Positions 33,340 to 44,042 of a DNA stretch of 64,000 bases are shown here, in pieces. A model generated the notes under the pieces. It saw nothing but the letters and a program-made list of their open reading frames with translations, was not told the DNA's origin and did no database searches. The position numbers and the translations under genes were made by a program. The DNA is taken from contig OY294067.1 in NCBI GenBank assembly GCA_958510875.1, forward strand, positions 197,963,401 through 198,027,400. Reading direction: 5' to 3'. This DNA is from Endomychus coccineus (lineage: Eukaryota; Arthropoda; Insecta; Coleoptera; Endomychidae). The first letter of the stretch is position 1. The number at the start of each line of letters is the position of its first letter.

Positions 33340-34084
33340 CTGTTTGACGTGTTTCGACAATGTTTATTTTCTTTATCAAAATTGTGAATTAGTGTTTCCA
33401 TGTAATTTAGAAAAGAATAGATGATTTCGATTAATGAAATGCGTCTGCAGCCGACTTGTGTTTTAAGATCTTATTAACACTGCAGAAAACATTGGATTGG
33501 TTGTGTGTGAAAGAGTAATGTATGGCTAATTACAATTTGAAATGGATTGAATTCGATTAAATACAAGACATTATAAGATTGTACAATTATAAATATCTAT
33601 GATTATTGTATGAATTAGTTATTCTATGATGAATATCTACATCTATCATAATCAACTATCCAAGTTTAAGATAATTCTATGGAATTTGACCTCAAAATTG
33701 TTACTCATAGTGTCATAGTTAAATAATACGTTATCTTTTTTAGGTTGAATTTTAAATAGACAAGTGGAAAGTGGCACTTTAAACTAATAAAATTTTGTTA
33801 AGTTTGAATTAGATTATTGTAAAGTTTCGCAAGATTGGAATCTATTTTGTCATTTACACAATTGTTCTTTTTAATTTGAATACATTCCAATATCAAACGT
33901 TTGTTGTCATTTGTTTCAATATTTAAAATTTTTGTATTGTTGTAGTCGAATGTATGGTTAGTGTCTTTCACATGTTTATTGAGCGCAGCTGATGAATTTT
34001 TGGTATATTTGTGACCATTCAATCTTTTTTCGAGGTATTGTGAAGATTGGACAATGTATACCTTTTCGCAATCGTTGCAAGGGA
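33340..34084 (-). pseudogene. 5'-truncated Penelope-like element (GIY-YIG end)
   Basis: Nearly identical in layout to 55,790-56,490. The readable part is the C-terminus of the GIY-YIG domain: CNDCEKVYIVQSSQYLEKRL, NGHKYTKNSSAALNKHVKD and NDNKRLILECIQIKKNN, ending at 33,798, then about 450 bases of shared non-coding tail. The match stops abruptly at 34,084, where LINE sequence begins. The retained piece therefore represents only the 3' part of the element, inserted into the LINE. Confidence 0.8.
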
Positions 34085-34440
34085 TCGCCACATCTCCGGC
34101 AGGCTGCAGCACCTGATCTAGCTGCACCGCAATAGATCTGGTAGAGCAGGCCTGTTCTAAAACGCCGAAGTTGATATTAGAACCAGGAGAACCTGAATCA
34201 ACGTGAGGGTCTACGTACGACCACACGAGCTGGTAGAATTGGACACGTTGATTAACGACAAACTTCCGGAATTCGTCGACATCTTGGAAATCAACAAAGC
34301 CGTGTATGGTGCCGCAGATCGACTCGTTCCGGAGGGACTGAACGGTGCCTACACTTATCAAAAATCCAATCGGCGATGTAGGAAGCGTCTAGAATCCAGT
34401 GTGTGATGAATTTTATGTCTAGCAGCAAGGCTATCACGCC
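34085..34440 (+). pseudogene. LINE fragment left of the Polinton
   Basis: Plus strand, just upstream of RT in a non-LTR element: VRPHELVELDTLINDKLPEF followed by EINKAVYGAADRLVPEG. A frameshift near 34,400 leads into MSSSKAITP, which ends at the Polinton target site. The frame resumes at 49,528 after the element with KIRRIAAKLRLHH. That continuity shows one LINE copy split by the Polinton. Clade is uncertain; the C-terminal layout recalls R2-like elements. Confidence 0.7.
34435..34440. repeat. Polinton target-site duplication, left copy
   Basis: CACGCC, repeated exactly at 49,528-49,533. A 6-bp duplication is the Polinton/Maverick hallmark. Confidence 0.9.
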
Positions 34441-34945
34441 AGTAGTGTAATAGGGGGGATACTGTGACACTTCGGTGGCATGTCCATCCACATGTGTCCA
34501 CCGACTGTAATTTCTTGTGGTATGTTATCAATGACCAGAGGGTATGGGAAAGAGTATATACCAATGTCCAGAGGCTGTTCATGGTAACCTGTACTTAGAG
34601 TTTAATTACCTATTATTATTACATAGGTAGACGAGTCTCGACAAGAAATAAATTTAATTATGCAAACTTCGCATATTTTTGTATAACTTGTTTTTATCAA
34701 AAGGTCAAGAGATCAAGATTCATGTATATCGATAAACTTGTTATGAGAAACTAGGCCAGCGTAGATAAGATTTATTTTGCGAGTTTCACATAATCTTCAC
34801 GTTATAATATCATGCTAATATAATTGAACAGTCAGTTTGTTGTGAAATATCATTTATTTTTAAAATTTGTTATTTATAATAAATTCATACTTTGTTTTAC
34901 GTCATCTTCACGTGTTCACATCATGTTCCTACAATTAAATACTTA
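34441..34945 (+). repeat. Polinton left terminal inverted repeat
   Basis: 505 bp, inverted relative to 49,011-49,527 with scattered substitutions and small indels. The inner boundary is after ATTAAATACTTA. Confidence 0.9.
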
Positions 34946-34950
34946 TTTAG

Positions 34951-35451
34951 ATAAATTATCGATCAATACATTTTGATTCACACTTTCAAAGAGGCAACAT
35001 CATTGAGAATTTTATTTCACCTCTAATAAAATATCTACCTATAACAAGCGCGTGTTGCGTGATATCAATACTAACCAAAATATATGAACATTTAATTGAG
35101 GCTATTACCAAATCGACAGATCAATAGACTCGAGAAAATCTGATGTTCCTACTGAAGGAGTATGTGCTGAAACATTTGAATTATCGTGAACCTGAACACA
35201 TGAAAGAATATTTATACCATCATATGCCATGTTTTGAACATCATAATCAACCATGGCAAACAACTCATGTTGATGGTCCCGCCCCATCCAGGAACTGTCT
35301 TCTGAATGAAATAATGTATATTACGGATGATGAAGAAATAAGTCACCATGAAGAACATACCTTGATCGTTAGAGTGTGTGACGCCGATCCATATTTTATG
35401 GATTCATTCTTATACAAGAAATTTATGTTGCAATATTCACATATTTTATGA
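34951..35451 (+). pseudogene. Small Polinton protein next to the left repeat, one stop
   Basis: An open frame runs from 34,951 to a TAG at 35,125-35,127 and continues in the same frame to 35,451. The first part (HFQRGNIIENFISPLIKYLP followed by hydrophobic residues) resembles the QRG-containing hydrophobic small proteins seen in other Polintons. The second part (from MFLLKEYVLKHLNYREPEH) is His- and Glu-rich, and I do not recognise it. No clear ATG for the first part is visible; the frame opens right after the inverted repeat. Function unknown. Confidence 0.35.
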
Positions 35452-35674
35452 ACTTATCTGTATCACCTTTAAAAACTATTAATCAGAATTAGAATTGTGG
35501 ATAATAAGTTTGATCTTTATCTTCAAGTTTTCATATTGTGTTATTATAATTAAAGAGAAGTAGGTTGAGTAATAATCAGTTTTGTTAAGAAATATCATTT
35601 ATTTTCGAGTTATGAAGACTTAAAATTAAATCTAACCAAATAATATCGTTTTTTAATACAAAAACATTAGAGGT

Positions 35675-35890
35675 TCATTCTGTGATTCGTCTCCTGTCTT
35701 CACTACAACCAGAAAATGTGGATGCGATTTCCTTTTCCAACTTCAACAATGTCAATAAACAATTCATTAGTTCTTCTTCTTGGTGTGTGATCTTCTTCAG
35801 GATTATTTCATTATCTGTTATGAAAGAAAAATTAGTTTGATTTCTCGAAAGAGAATAAGTTCCACCTTTTAGTTTTTTCATTATTTGCAT
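35675..35890 (-). CDS. Unrecognised 71-residue Polinton frame
   Basis: Starts MQIMKKLKGGTYSLSRNQ and ends EDRRRITE. Lysine-rich at the start and amphipathic in the middle (EEELMNCLLTLLKLEKE), which could form a short coiled coil. A 65-base tandem duplication (35,869-36,000) covers its start and upstream region, so two near-identical upstream segments exist. It lies downstream of PolB on the same strand. It could be a small virion or regulatory protein, or no gene at all. Confidence 0.3.
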   Translation of the reverse strand: MQIMKKLKGGTYSLSRNQTNFSFITDNEIILKKITHQEEELMNCLLTLLKLEKEIASTFSGCSEDRRRITE

Positions 35891-36000
35891 ACTTTCTAGA
35901 TGATATGAGAATCATTCCATTATTCTTTCACCTTTTAGTTTCTTGATTATTTGCATAGTTTCTAGATGATATGAGAACCATTCCTTTATTCTTTCATGAG
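35869..36000. repeat. Two-copy 65-bp tandem duplication
   Basis: Two copies of a unit containing ATTATTTGCATA, TTTCTAGATGATATGAGAA and CATTCC followed by TTATTCTTTCA, with few differences, between PolB and the small minus-strand frame. Confidence 0.7.
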
Positions 36001-36062
36001 AATTTTAATACACATTGGAGTTATGAACCGAGAAAAATTTTATAGTTTATTAAGAATAAAAA

Positions 36063-39000
36063 TTAACAATTTTGATATCCCCAAGGGAAAGTGTCGGTAC
36101 TAATATAATTAACAATCCTTTTATCGTCATAAGGACTGAAACAGACTTTTTTCTGGGCTACTGTAAATACTTTATGTTTTTCTGATCTTATTAAATTTTG
36201 TGTGGTTAACGTAATAACATTATTAAATGAGCATTGATAGTAACCATTAAAAGTTATTAACTTGAGTGATGAACTTTCAATACCTTTTGCTTCCTTTGTT
36301 ACACCTAAATCCAATAGTATGTTTTCTATATCATCATAATTATTATCAACTTTCATTGTAAATTGTTTAATTTTATTTATTTCATCATTAGTTTTCAACA
36401 GTTTTAGAGCATACATTTTTGATTTTAAACCGATAAATTCAATCATAACTTTTCCGTTATTTTCATCCTTCATGATCCATAGAACTTTCTTATTTTTTAA
36501 TGGAATTTGATATGCATTATCAATGAGGTATTCAGATGTATCAAATTCATGTATATCTTCTTTTATATGTTTATAAATATCTTCAAATTGGAAATGATAT
36601 ATTAAAGAGTCAGTATCAGTATGTAAAAATTTTGCATTTTCTTTAAATTTTTCATAAATGTAATTGTGGTGGAAATCATATAAAAATAATTTTGAAATTT
36701 CTAAAATGCTGAAACCCGCATAAAATGGTTTGTTAAACTTTATATTCAATCTCCCCAGTTCAATGATGACTACATCATTATCTAATATACTACAGCTATG
36801 AGAATTTGGTTTAGAAATATGATAATTTGCCCCAAAACGCCCTGACCATCTAGTAACTAATTTTACATAGCGTTATTTTGGTACATTTCCAATAAGTTTT
36901 TCAAACACACCGTTGTTCATCAATTTGTAAAAGTTTTTCTCAAATTCATTTTTACTTAATTTACGTAAGTTTGTATTTAAATCTATATAGCTTTTCATCC
37001 AACAGGATTGTTTAAATTTCAGAATCTTATGAGTTTTTTCGAGTAATAATCCATTTTTCAAAGCTTGTTTTAAATTTCGATAATGAATAACATACTTTTG
37101 TTTATTGAAGAGTGTTGTCATCAATTTTTTTTTTGGGGATTTGGATCCTGGTGGTACTAAATGTTCAGGGCAAAAAGGTAAATCTTTATGTTTCTTATGA
37201 AGCTCACCAGGATAATGCAAATCAACTTCCAAAATGTACCCAAATTCATTATCATCAGGGGTGTTGTTGATGTTCATTGAATAGGGGTCAACCCATTCAA
37301 AACGTCCAGTGGGTAAGGGCATACTCATGGCAGCACCATATAAATTATTTACATCAAATTACATGAGATATGAAGATGTATCGTTAGGATTATAATCATC
37401 CCCCATGTATTTATTGTTTGCTTTACCATATCGGTTTGAGCGTTGTGAAACACCACCTCTAACACCTTTCTCAATAAACATCAACATTTCCACATCCTGT
37501 AATAATTCTAATTCCACACCTGTCATTTTTAACATACTATCGAATGCAAGTCCTGAGGCTGCATAGTACCATAAAGGATCAAGGTCATATGTTGTCATGC
37601 ATGTCTTTCTAAAATTTTCAAAAATATCACTTAAAAGCATAACATCAGTTTTTAAATGTAATTCTGCATATTGTTGCATAGTCATCTCGTACATCTCGTA
37701 GCTTTTCACAAGAATCTGAGTAGTCATAAGGAAATACACCTTTACGTTGCATGGAATCAAACTCATCAGAATTTTGATAAAAACTCTTAGTAATAATTTT
37801 TTGATTTTCTGCTAAATAGGAAGAAAGTTTATCGAGGCTGGAGGCCATGAAGCGATAGGAATCTATGAATCTAAAATTGATTTTAGTATTCAAAATATAT
37901 TTTGTAAATGAAATACATTTCTCCTTATTAATTGGGAGTAAAGATATATTCCCCTTAATTTCTAATTGCTAATTTTTGTATTATGGAATGATTATCGTAT
38001 GATGATAAGTTGTGAAAAACTACAGGAACCGCATGACTATCTTGATAATTTAAATTGTAGTTGTTGTGAGCGGCACCTCTGTATTCACCAGTAAAATGAC
38101 AATGATCTTGTACTTTTAGATCAGAGGTGTTCAAATTTTGTTTACATATATAACATAACTGAGAATGTTGAAAATTTTGTATTTGATCATAGGAAAGTTT
38201 TCCTATAGGAATTGGATTTGAAAAAATGTTATTTATTTCAAAAGCTAAATTTTGAAGTTCCATTATAAATTGCTGGATGCAGTCTTCTCCTGTGAATAAA
38301 TTGAATTTCGAAAGAGAATCATCACAGGAACATTTTAGATGATAAGCAACGCTGAATGGTATATGCTCTTGATACCTTTCCATGGTAATAGTTGATTTTA
38401 AATCTGAATGTTTTTTCAAAATACTTTTTATATCAGCATATATAACAAGAGGTACTTTAATTTTATTTTTATAATTTTTAAACTTTAACATTTTCTCCTT
38501 ATCTGTTGGCATTGCAATTTTTGATTTATTAACATTCATACATTCAGCAATATGTCTGGTAAGCTTACTTTCCGATTAAAAATTATTTAAACATTGGTTA
38601 CAGAACCAAGATTTATTTTTTAAACCTGGCATTTGAGAATGTAACAGGCGTGATAAATCTTTAATAAGTGCAAAATGAAAAGTTCCTTTTTATGGAGAAA
38701 TATCATCAATTTCCATTAACTCATCCTCCTCTTCCTCACTGTTTACTAAATTCTCATTATCATTTTGATATGTATAGGTTGGTACCATAAGTAAATTTAT
38801 ATCAGTTTGAAAACTATTTTTACTAATACGTAATGGTAATACTAATTTCTTGTGAAAATATTAATTGATAAATTGTTCATTAACTCAAATTTTCCAACGT
38901 CTTTTAAGGTTATCGGGAAATGAATCCCTTCGTATTTTAAAAATCGATTAAAATGTGGATAAGAAGATGTTCGTGTTGGATTTTTATTTAATGGTGCTGG

Positions 39001-39805
39001 ATGTAAAGCAGCTGTAATAGCCCAAAGAAAACAAAGTTGATGATCACTTTTTATATGAAGAGTCGATCTGTTTTTCATAACGAATTTAGATAGAGCAACG
39101 TAAGTTCCTATGCTTACAGGTGTATAATTACAAATATTTACTTGAAGTTTTAATATTTCATACAACGCCCAACCCGAATCACTCTTGGAAACTTTCTAAT
39201 TTAGTTAATATATTATTTTTTACATATTCAGAAGACCAATCTTTCAAATTTGTACTCCTATCAATTACTTGATTTTTTGTATTGAAATATTTTATATCTG
39301 TCTCACCTGTTTGTTGTTTAATGAAATTTGCAGAAAATATTACATCTGCTTTTAATGAAGATTAGTTTAATTCTATTTTAATTTTAATTGAAAAACTCCT
39401 AAATGCTTTATCGAAGAATAAACTTGGTTCTTTAATACTCAAATTTATTATAACTTCAGTACTTATTCTACATTTGAAGCATGATTCTAGATCTTGCCAA
39501 ATTAACTTTTGATTATTATAAGATTTATTAAATTTGATTTTTGATTCATATTTGAAATGTTCTCTATGGAATTTCAATAATGCTAGACCTGGTTCTAATT
39601 TAGAATGATTTTCTACTGTTTTATTTTTTATAAGTCTTTTGATTCTACTAATATTTTTCTTTAAAAATTTACCCCACTTAATAAAATCTTTCTCGGTTTT
39701 TATTAACTTACCAACGGTATTAATTTTTTGTATCATCTGACTCACAATGCAATCAACGGTTTCTTTGGTTTTGGTGTGAACGTTCTGGAAATCTATCGTA
39801 CTCAT
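36063..39805 (-). pseudogene. Protein-primed family B DNA polymerase (Polinton type)
   Basis: The replicative polymerase, with the long N-terminal extension typical of Polintons. Start chosen at Met 39,805 (MSTIDFQN). Order: N-terminal helical region (WQDLESCFKCRISTEVI); a CFLWAITAALHP block; a zinc-finger-like segment (WFCNQCLNNF then HIAEC); exonuclease motif I as VIYADIKSILKK, with Lys where Glu is usual; a second Cys pair (CYICKQN, QDHCHFTGEYRGAAHN); FHNLSSYDNH (exo II); motif [13 protein letters not shown]; motif [12 protein letters not shown], with Glu where Gly is usual; motif [12 protein letters not shown]. Stops: about 39,362, 38,690, 38,576, 37,359 and 36,873. Frameshifts: about 39,180, 38,850, 37,955 and 37,700, the last with loss of about 35 codons. 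Non-functional. Confidence 0.9.
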
Positions 39806-39874
39806 TGTGCATTTATCTCTTGAACGAACAAAGGTATGAATATAACTGTTAACATGTGTTATGTATATGAACAC

Positions 39875-40244
39875 TTATTACGTTTTCATAAATTAACTGC
39901 GCAATCTTATTGACTTGTTATTTCATGATAACAAAATTTTAATTGATGAATAATAAATTTGTGTTGACCTTAATTTTTGAATCGTATACAAAATCTGTTT
40001 ACTGTCCTTTAACTATGTTATGGATAAGATGTTTCAACAACAATGTTGCATCATATTAACTTGTTATTCGATATTAGAAATTTTAATGGGCCAATTATAA
40101 ATTCATTATTCGTCACATTAACCTTCTTAATTTTAAACCGTGCGCAAAAAGCCAAAGTTAAACGTAACAATCTCTACTCTATATAGCAAGCTGGACTCAA
40201 TAGAAGCATTCAAACATTAACAAGAAGTATTAACAACGAGTATT
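39875..40244. promoter_or_regulatory. Divergent promoter region of the Polinton
   Basis: The only sizeable gap between leftward PolB and the rightward gene series. A TATA-like TATATAG at 40,180-40,186 lies about 60 bases before the ATG at 40,245, leaving a short leader. The leftward start is less clear. Function inferred from position and the TATA box. Confidence 0.4.
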
Positions 40245-40979
40245 ATGGCAGCTACACCTTCGAAAATCATCATTGAAGTACTCGATGAAAAGTCTCTACC
40301 AATGCCAATGGCAGTAGTTGTGATGAAGCAGTTATTCAAGTAAGATTATGTTATAGAAATGTATTTGTTTAATTCTTTTTGATTGGAAAAACTCTCAAAT
40401 GTTTGTCTCTATGGATCTGAATACTTGGGAGTTCTTTTTAATTTTAATTGAAAACTATTGAAAGCTTACCTCTATAAATCGGGGTACTTTGAATACCAAC
40501 CAACCCACAACTTTCACTTTTTTTTATTCCTTATGTCTTTTTCCAGGTATGGTGTTGAAAAAATAGAGGCGAAAGGGACAAACATAATGATTTACGTAAC
40601 ATATTCACCGCGGCAGATAACGCTTTTGAAAAAATTTGGAAATCTTCCAATTGCCCTCACCAGTACAACACTTGAATCACAGGGGGATCTCAACCTATAC
40701 GAAAAGGCGTTGAGATGGTTCAAGTGGAACATTGGAAGTGATGATGATGAACCAAAAGCATCCAATATCATCATCAATTCTTCCGATGAGGATGGTGAGG
40801 ATCAATCATCACAACTACCACCCCCAAAATGGATCAAGCCAAGTTTTAGTGGAGATGATGGAATAAAGGAAGCCATAAACATTAGAAATAAAATGAAGAA
40901 GATGGGAGTTATCACTTCTTCTGATGATTGGGATGGTGGGCAACAACCACAACCGGCAAAAAAGGAAGCTACAAATTAA
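40245..40979 (+). CDS. Spliced Polinton gene of unknown function
   Basis: Exon 1 is 40,245-40,339 (95 nt, starting MAATPSKIIIEVLDEK), followed by a 207-bp intron, and exon 2 is 40,547-40,979. The donor is AA|GTAAGA. The acceptor is TTTTTCCAG|G after a long pyrimidine run. The two exons join in frame within a Lys codon. The predicted protein has about 175 residues: a compact N-terminal half (EKIEAKGTNIMIYVTYSPRQ) and an acidic, Ser- and Pro-rich tail (SSDEDGEDQSSQLPPP). I do not recognise the family. No stop or frameshift interrupts it, unlike the core genes. An AATAAA at 41,047-41,052 could serve as polyadenylation signal. Confidence 0.7.
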
Positions 40980-41046
40980 AAAAAAAATGTTAAAATATTA
41001 TCGAATGTAAGACTGGATAAAGAAGAGGGAACCCAAAGATTATTAC

Positions 41047-41052
41047 AATAAA
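41047..41052 (+). terminator. Polyadenylation signal
   Basis: AATAAA, about 70 bases after the stop codon of the spliced gene. Confidence 0.4.
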
Positions 41053-41195
41053 AATAATTAAACATAACATTTATTATTTATCAAAACCCCCACCCAATTT
41101 TCTTTTCTCTAACAATGATATAAAATCAGAATAAAATGTTGAAACTTAAGTAAACGTAATTTAGATTTTCATTGGAAACAACTAGAAAAATTTGA

Positions 41196-41561
41196 ATGAT
41201 GACTGAAGCTGATGAGTTCAAAAGTGAATTAGAAATAATTAAAAATGAGTTAAAAACATTACAACATTATGAACGATTGCAAGCTATGATGGATGGTAAC
41301 AAACTATTTTCCTATGGAGAGTGTAAGAAATTTGAAGCATTGTACAACGATGGTATAAAATTGTGTGATGAATTATTAAACAGTGAATTCGAAGTTCATT
41401 ATTTTGTTGAGAAAATGATAAATATAAACCTAAATTTTTTTTTAACTGGTATAAAACAGTACTTACCTGATAAGCTACAAGAACTGCTGAATGATGAAGA
41501 AAAACATAACAATAATGATGATAGCTCTAATATAGAATTGATGTTTGATATTGATCTATAA
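41196..41561 (+). CDS. Unrecognised 121-residue Polinton protein
   Basis: Open frame starting MMTEADEFKSELEIIKNELK. The first 40 residues are charged with a heptad-like pattern and could form a coiled coil; the C-terminus is acidic and Asn-rich (NDEEKHNNNDDSSN). No known domain is apparent. It is intact and lies between the spliced gene and the phospholipase-like gene, on the same strand. It may be an accessory or scaffold-like protein; function unknown. Confidence 0.55.
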   Translation: MMTEADEFKSELEIIKNELKTLQHYERLQAMMDGNKLFSYGECKKFEALYNDGIKLCDELLNSEFEVHYFVEKMININLNFFLTGIKQYLPDKLQELLNDEEKHNNNDDSSNIELMFDIDL

Positions 41562-41698
41562 TAAGAATAAGAAAATAATTTTTTTTCTATCAACAACCAC
41601 TTGTTTTATTCAGATCCTTCTTATATCAATAAATATAATATTCAAACAATTAAAGTAGTTAGTTTGATGTTTGAGGTTGTTAGTTAAAGTATATAGGA

Positions 41699-42453
41699 AT
41701 GCTTAAACCAAAATTAAAATCAGTTGGAAGAGCAACTTCTTGTTCTTCTTGAACAAAGTAATCGACAATTTAACTTTTGAGGCTCATTTACCTTCATATA
41801 GATTTTGTGGTCCAGGTACAACATTGAAAAAAAGATATTGGTATCAACGAATTAGTTCTGAAAACAAAGATTTATTAGAACGTCATAAAGCAGATAAAAT
41901 TTTGCAAAATAATGCATTAAGCCGTTTATTTTCAAAGAATTCCTCGTTGGGTGAAAAAGCTGCATCCTTAGCTGTTGCCACTGCAATGAAAGCTAAAGTT
42001 AAAATGGGTATGTGTTGCCGTACAAGCATGCGTTAAGAAAAAATTGAACGTGGTGGTGCGATGAGTTTCAAACAAGTTACTCAGAAAGTACGTGGTGCAA
42101 TAAAAAATAAAAACTTCAATGATGCATTAATAATAGCAGCTAGAACTGTTGATAAAATCAAGAGGAAGAAAGGTAGAATTAGTTCAGCGAGAGTAATAAA
42201 ACTACCCAAAATTGGAGGATTTCTACCATTTATTCCGATAATTGCGGGACTTAGTGCTTTAGGGGCTGTTGCTGGTGGTGCTTCAGGCATTGCGAAAGCT
42301 GTGAATGATAACAAAGCAGCAGCCAAACAACTAGAGGAGGCCAAACGGCACAACCTTAAAATGGAATCTGTAGCTGTCTGTGGTAAAAGGCTCTTTCTAA
42401 AACCTTACAAAAATGGTATGGGTCTTTTTTTAAAGCCAGCAGTCTCAAAATAA
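41699..42453 (+). pseudogene. Phospholipase A2-like / PX capsid-associated protein
   Basis: Polinton and adintovirus genomes encode a protein joining a parvovirus-VP1-like phospholipase A2 domain to a Gly-rich hydrophobic segment. Here ATG 41,699 opens MLKPKLKSVGRATSC, a frameshift follows near 41,750, then FEAHLPSYRFCGPGT carries the calcium-loop motif. The segment that should hold the catalytic His-Asp pair is absent: the sequence passes directly to ISSENKDLLERHKADKIL. A TAA at 42,034-42,036 interrupts the same frame, which resumes with the basic part and the hydrophobic IGGFLPFIPIIAGLSALGA segment and ends with LKPAVSK. The lipase would be inactive even without the stop. Confidence 0.8.
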
Positions 42454-42465
42454 TTTCCGATAAAG

Positions 42466-42822
42466 CTATCAAATAGACCTCTCAATAATATAGAGTTACT
42501 CAGGTATGCACGTAAATTGAAAATTAAAAATTTTCTAGGTGTTTTCATGCCAATCTCCCAGAAAAAATCTCGAAAAATAAGGAACCTGCAATTTTAAATC
42601 TGGATGATGATAAAGGGGTGTGGAACACACTGGGTAGCATTCAAGAAAAAAGGAAAGTTGATTAACTACTCAGATAGCTTTGGAAATCTAAGACCTCCTG
42701 TAGAATTAATTAGATACTTCAATTCAAGCGGTCATTGTACTATTAAATATAACCATAAAAATTTTCAAAATTATAATTCTTTTCGGTGTGGCCATTTTTG
42801 TTTACGTTTCTTATATACATAA
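42466..42822 (+). pseudogene. Adenovirus-type cysteine protease
   Basis: The maturation protease that cleaves virion precursors in Polintons and adenoviruses. The N-terminal block reads LSNRPLNNIELLRYARKLKI, and the core reads GCGTHWVAFKKKG (catalytic His), NYSDSFGNLRPP (acidic residue) and FRCGHFCLRFL (catalytic Cys). Frameshifts fall near 42,570 and 42,615, where NLDDDKG and GCGTHW are in different frames. All three catalytic residues survive. Length and layout fit the family (about 120 residues here). No clear start codon; the gene follows the PX protein closely. Confidence 0.8.
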
Positions 42823-42872
42823 ATCAAAAGATGATTTCATACCATTCCAAATTAGAATTTAGTGTAATAAAG

Positions 42873-43789
42873 ATGTCATCATTCACATTCACACTGAGCG
42901 GTGACAAATCAACTTTAAGCGCCAACTTCCATCCTCCTATAACATTGAAAGATGACGTTGACTATGAGTTGAGTTTAATTAATTTTGAGAGTTACAATTC
43001 TATTCCAAACATTCAAAAAGGCATTAACAAGTTTTATTTTGGTAATGATGTCATCACAATACCAACCGGATTTTATGAAATTAGAGATCTTCAAACTATA
43101 ATACGCAAATGCCTAAACACCTCAATAAGGACCTGAATAATGTCTTTTTAAATCAAGTGCACAAAACGAATCTACCACATCCTCTTGATATCAATTCCAT
43201 TTTATTCTGTGATAAGTTCTCAACGCTTTTATGTCTTTTTATATTATAACTAATATGAAGTTAAAATCTTAGTTGAATGGCTACATTTATTAAGGCCAAT
43301 AAAATAGAGAAAAAAAAAATTTGAAAAGATGCAAACGGAAGTAATACAGAGAAGAAACACAAGGTAGTAATAATCGCACATAACAATACCTTGAAATGTT
43401 ACATTAAGGGAAGTGAACAAATTGGTTTTTCAAAATCAGATTCAATAGGATCTTTATTAGGTTTTGGAAAATCTATTCTCAAACCTGATAAGTCGCATGA
43501 ATCTGATTTTCCTATCAATATAACAACTGTGAACGCAATATGCATTTAATGCAATTTAACAGCTGGTGCATACATCAATAACAATCCAGGTCATATTGTT
43601 TATGAATTTTTTCCGAACGTTCAACCAAGTTCCAAAATAATCGAATGGTCCACTAACGTAGTTTATCTACCAATCAACTCGAAGGAAATCACCAATATAA
43701 CTCTTAAAATAACCGATCAAAGTGGTAGATTGATCAATTTCAGAGGTGAAACTGTGACGTTATGACTTCATTTAAAAAGAGTTCAGTGA
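42873..43789 (+). pseudogene. Penton / minor capsid protein (single jelly-roll)
   Basis: The frame opens with MSSFTFTLSGDKS and runs through NFHPPITLKDDVDYELSLIN and TIPTGFYEIRDLQTII, the N-terminal layout of Polinton minor capsid proteins. The second half (43,390-43,765) reads NNTLKCYIKG, DSIGSLLGFGKSILKPD, AGAYINNNPGHIVYEFFPN and INFRGETVTL, the C-terminal strands. Between the halves lies about 200 bp of foreign sequence (43,128-43,325). In-frame stops: TAA 43,547-43,549 and TGA 43,763-43,765. The natural stop is probably 43,787-43,789. The protein would form capsid vertices. Confidence 0.8.
43128..43325 (+). mobile_element. Insertion with poly-A tail inside the penton gene
   Basis: A segment not matching penton coding sequence. 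It has a frame reading KDLNNVFLNQVHKTNLPHPL and onward to a TAA near 43,250, then AATAAA and an A run at 43,311-43,320. This layout (coding end, untranslated region, polyadenylation signal, A run) suggests a retrocopied transcript end. No target duplication is clear and I do not recognise the peptide. Confidence 0.4.
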
Positions 43790-43791
43790 AA

Positions 43792-43941
43792 ATGGTAATC
43801 AGATATAATTGCTCAAATTTGAAAAATATAAATACCACACCTCCACGCAACAATAATAACAGTACACCGAAACCTTTGAAGCCACTCACATCTGATAATC
43901 ATACATTTCTGAAAAGTATTGGATTAAAACTGAAATATTAG
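43792..43941 (+). CDS. Small 49-residue Polinton protein
   Basis: ATG 43,792 opens MVIRYNCSNLKNINTTPPRN, and the frame ends KSIGLKLKY at TAG 43,939-43,941. A short basic protein ending in an FLKSIGLKL-like sequence commonly lies between the penton and major capsid genes in Polintons. It is only three bases past the penton stop. Function is unknown; a minor virion or core role is plausible. Intact. Confidence 0.5.
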   Translation: MVIRYNCSNLKNINTTPPRNNNNSTPKPLKPLTSDNHTFLKSIGLKLKY

Positions 43942-44042
43942 AGAGAAAAATAAATCTTCATTCTCCCATCGATTCAAACTAAATTTTACATTCAAATTAA
44001 GAAACTTTTTATTATTTTGTAAACTGAAGTGTATATGTAAAA

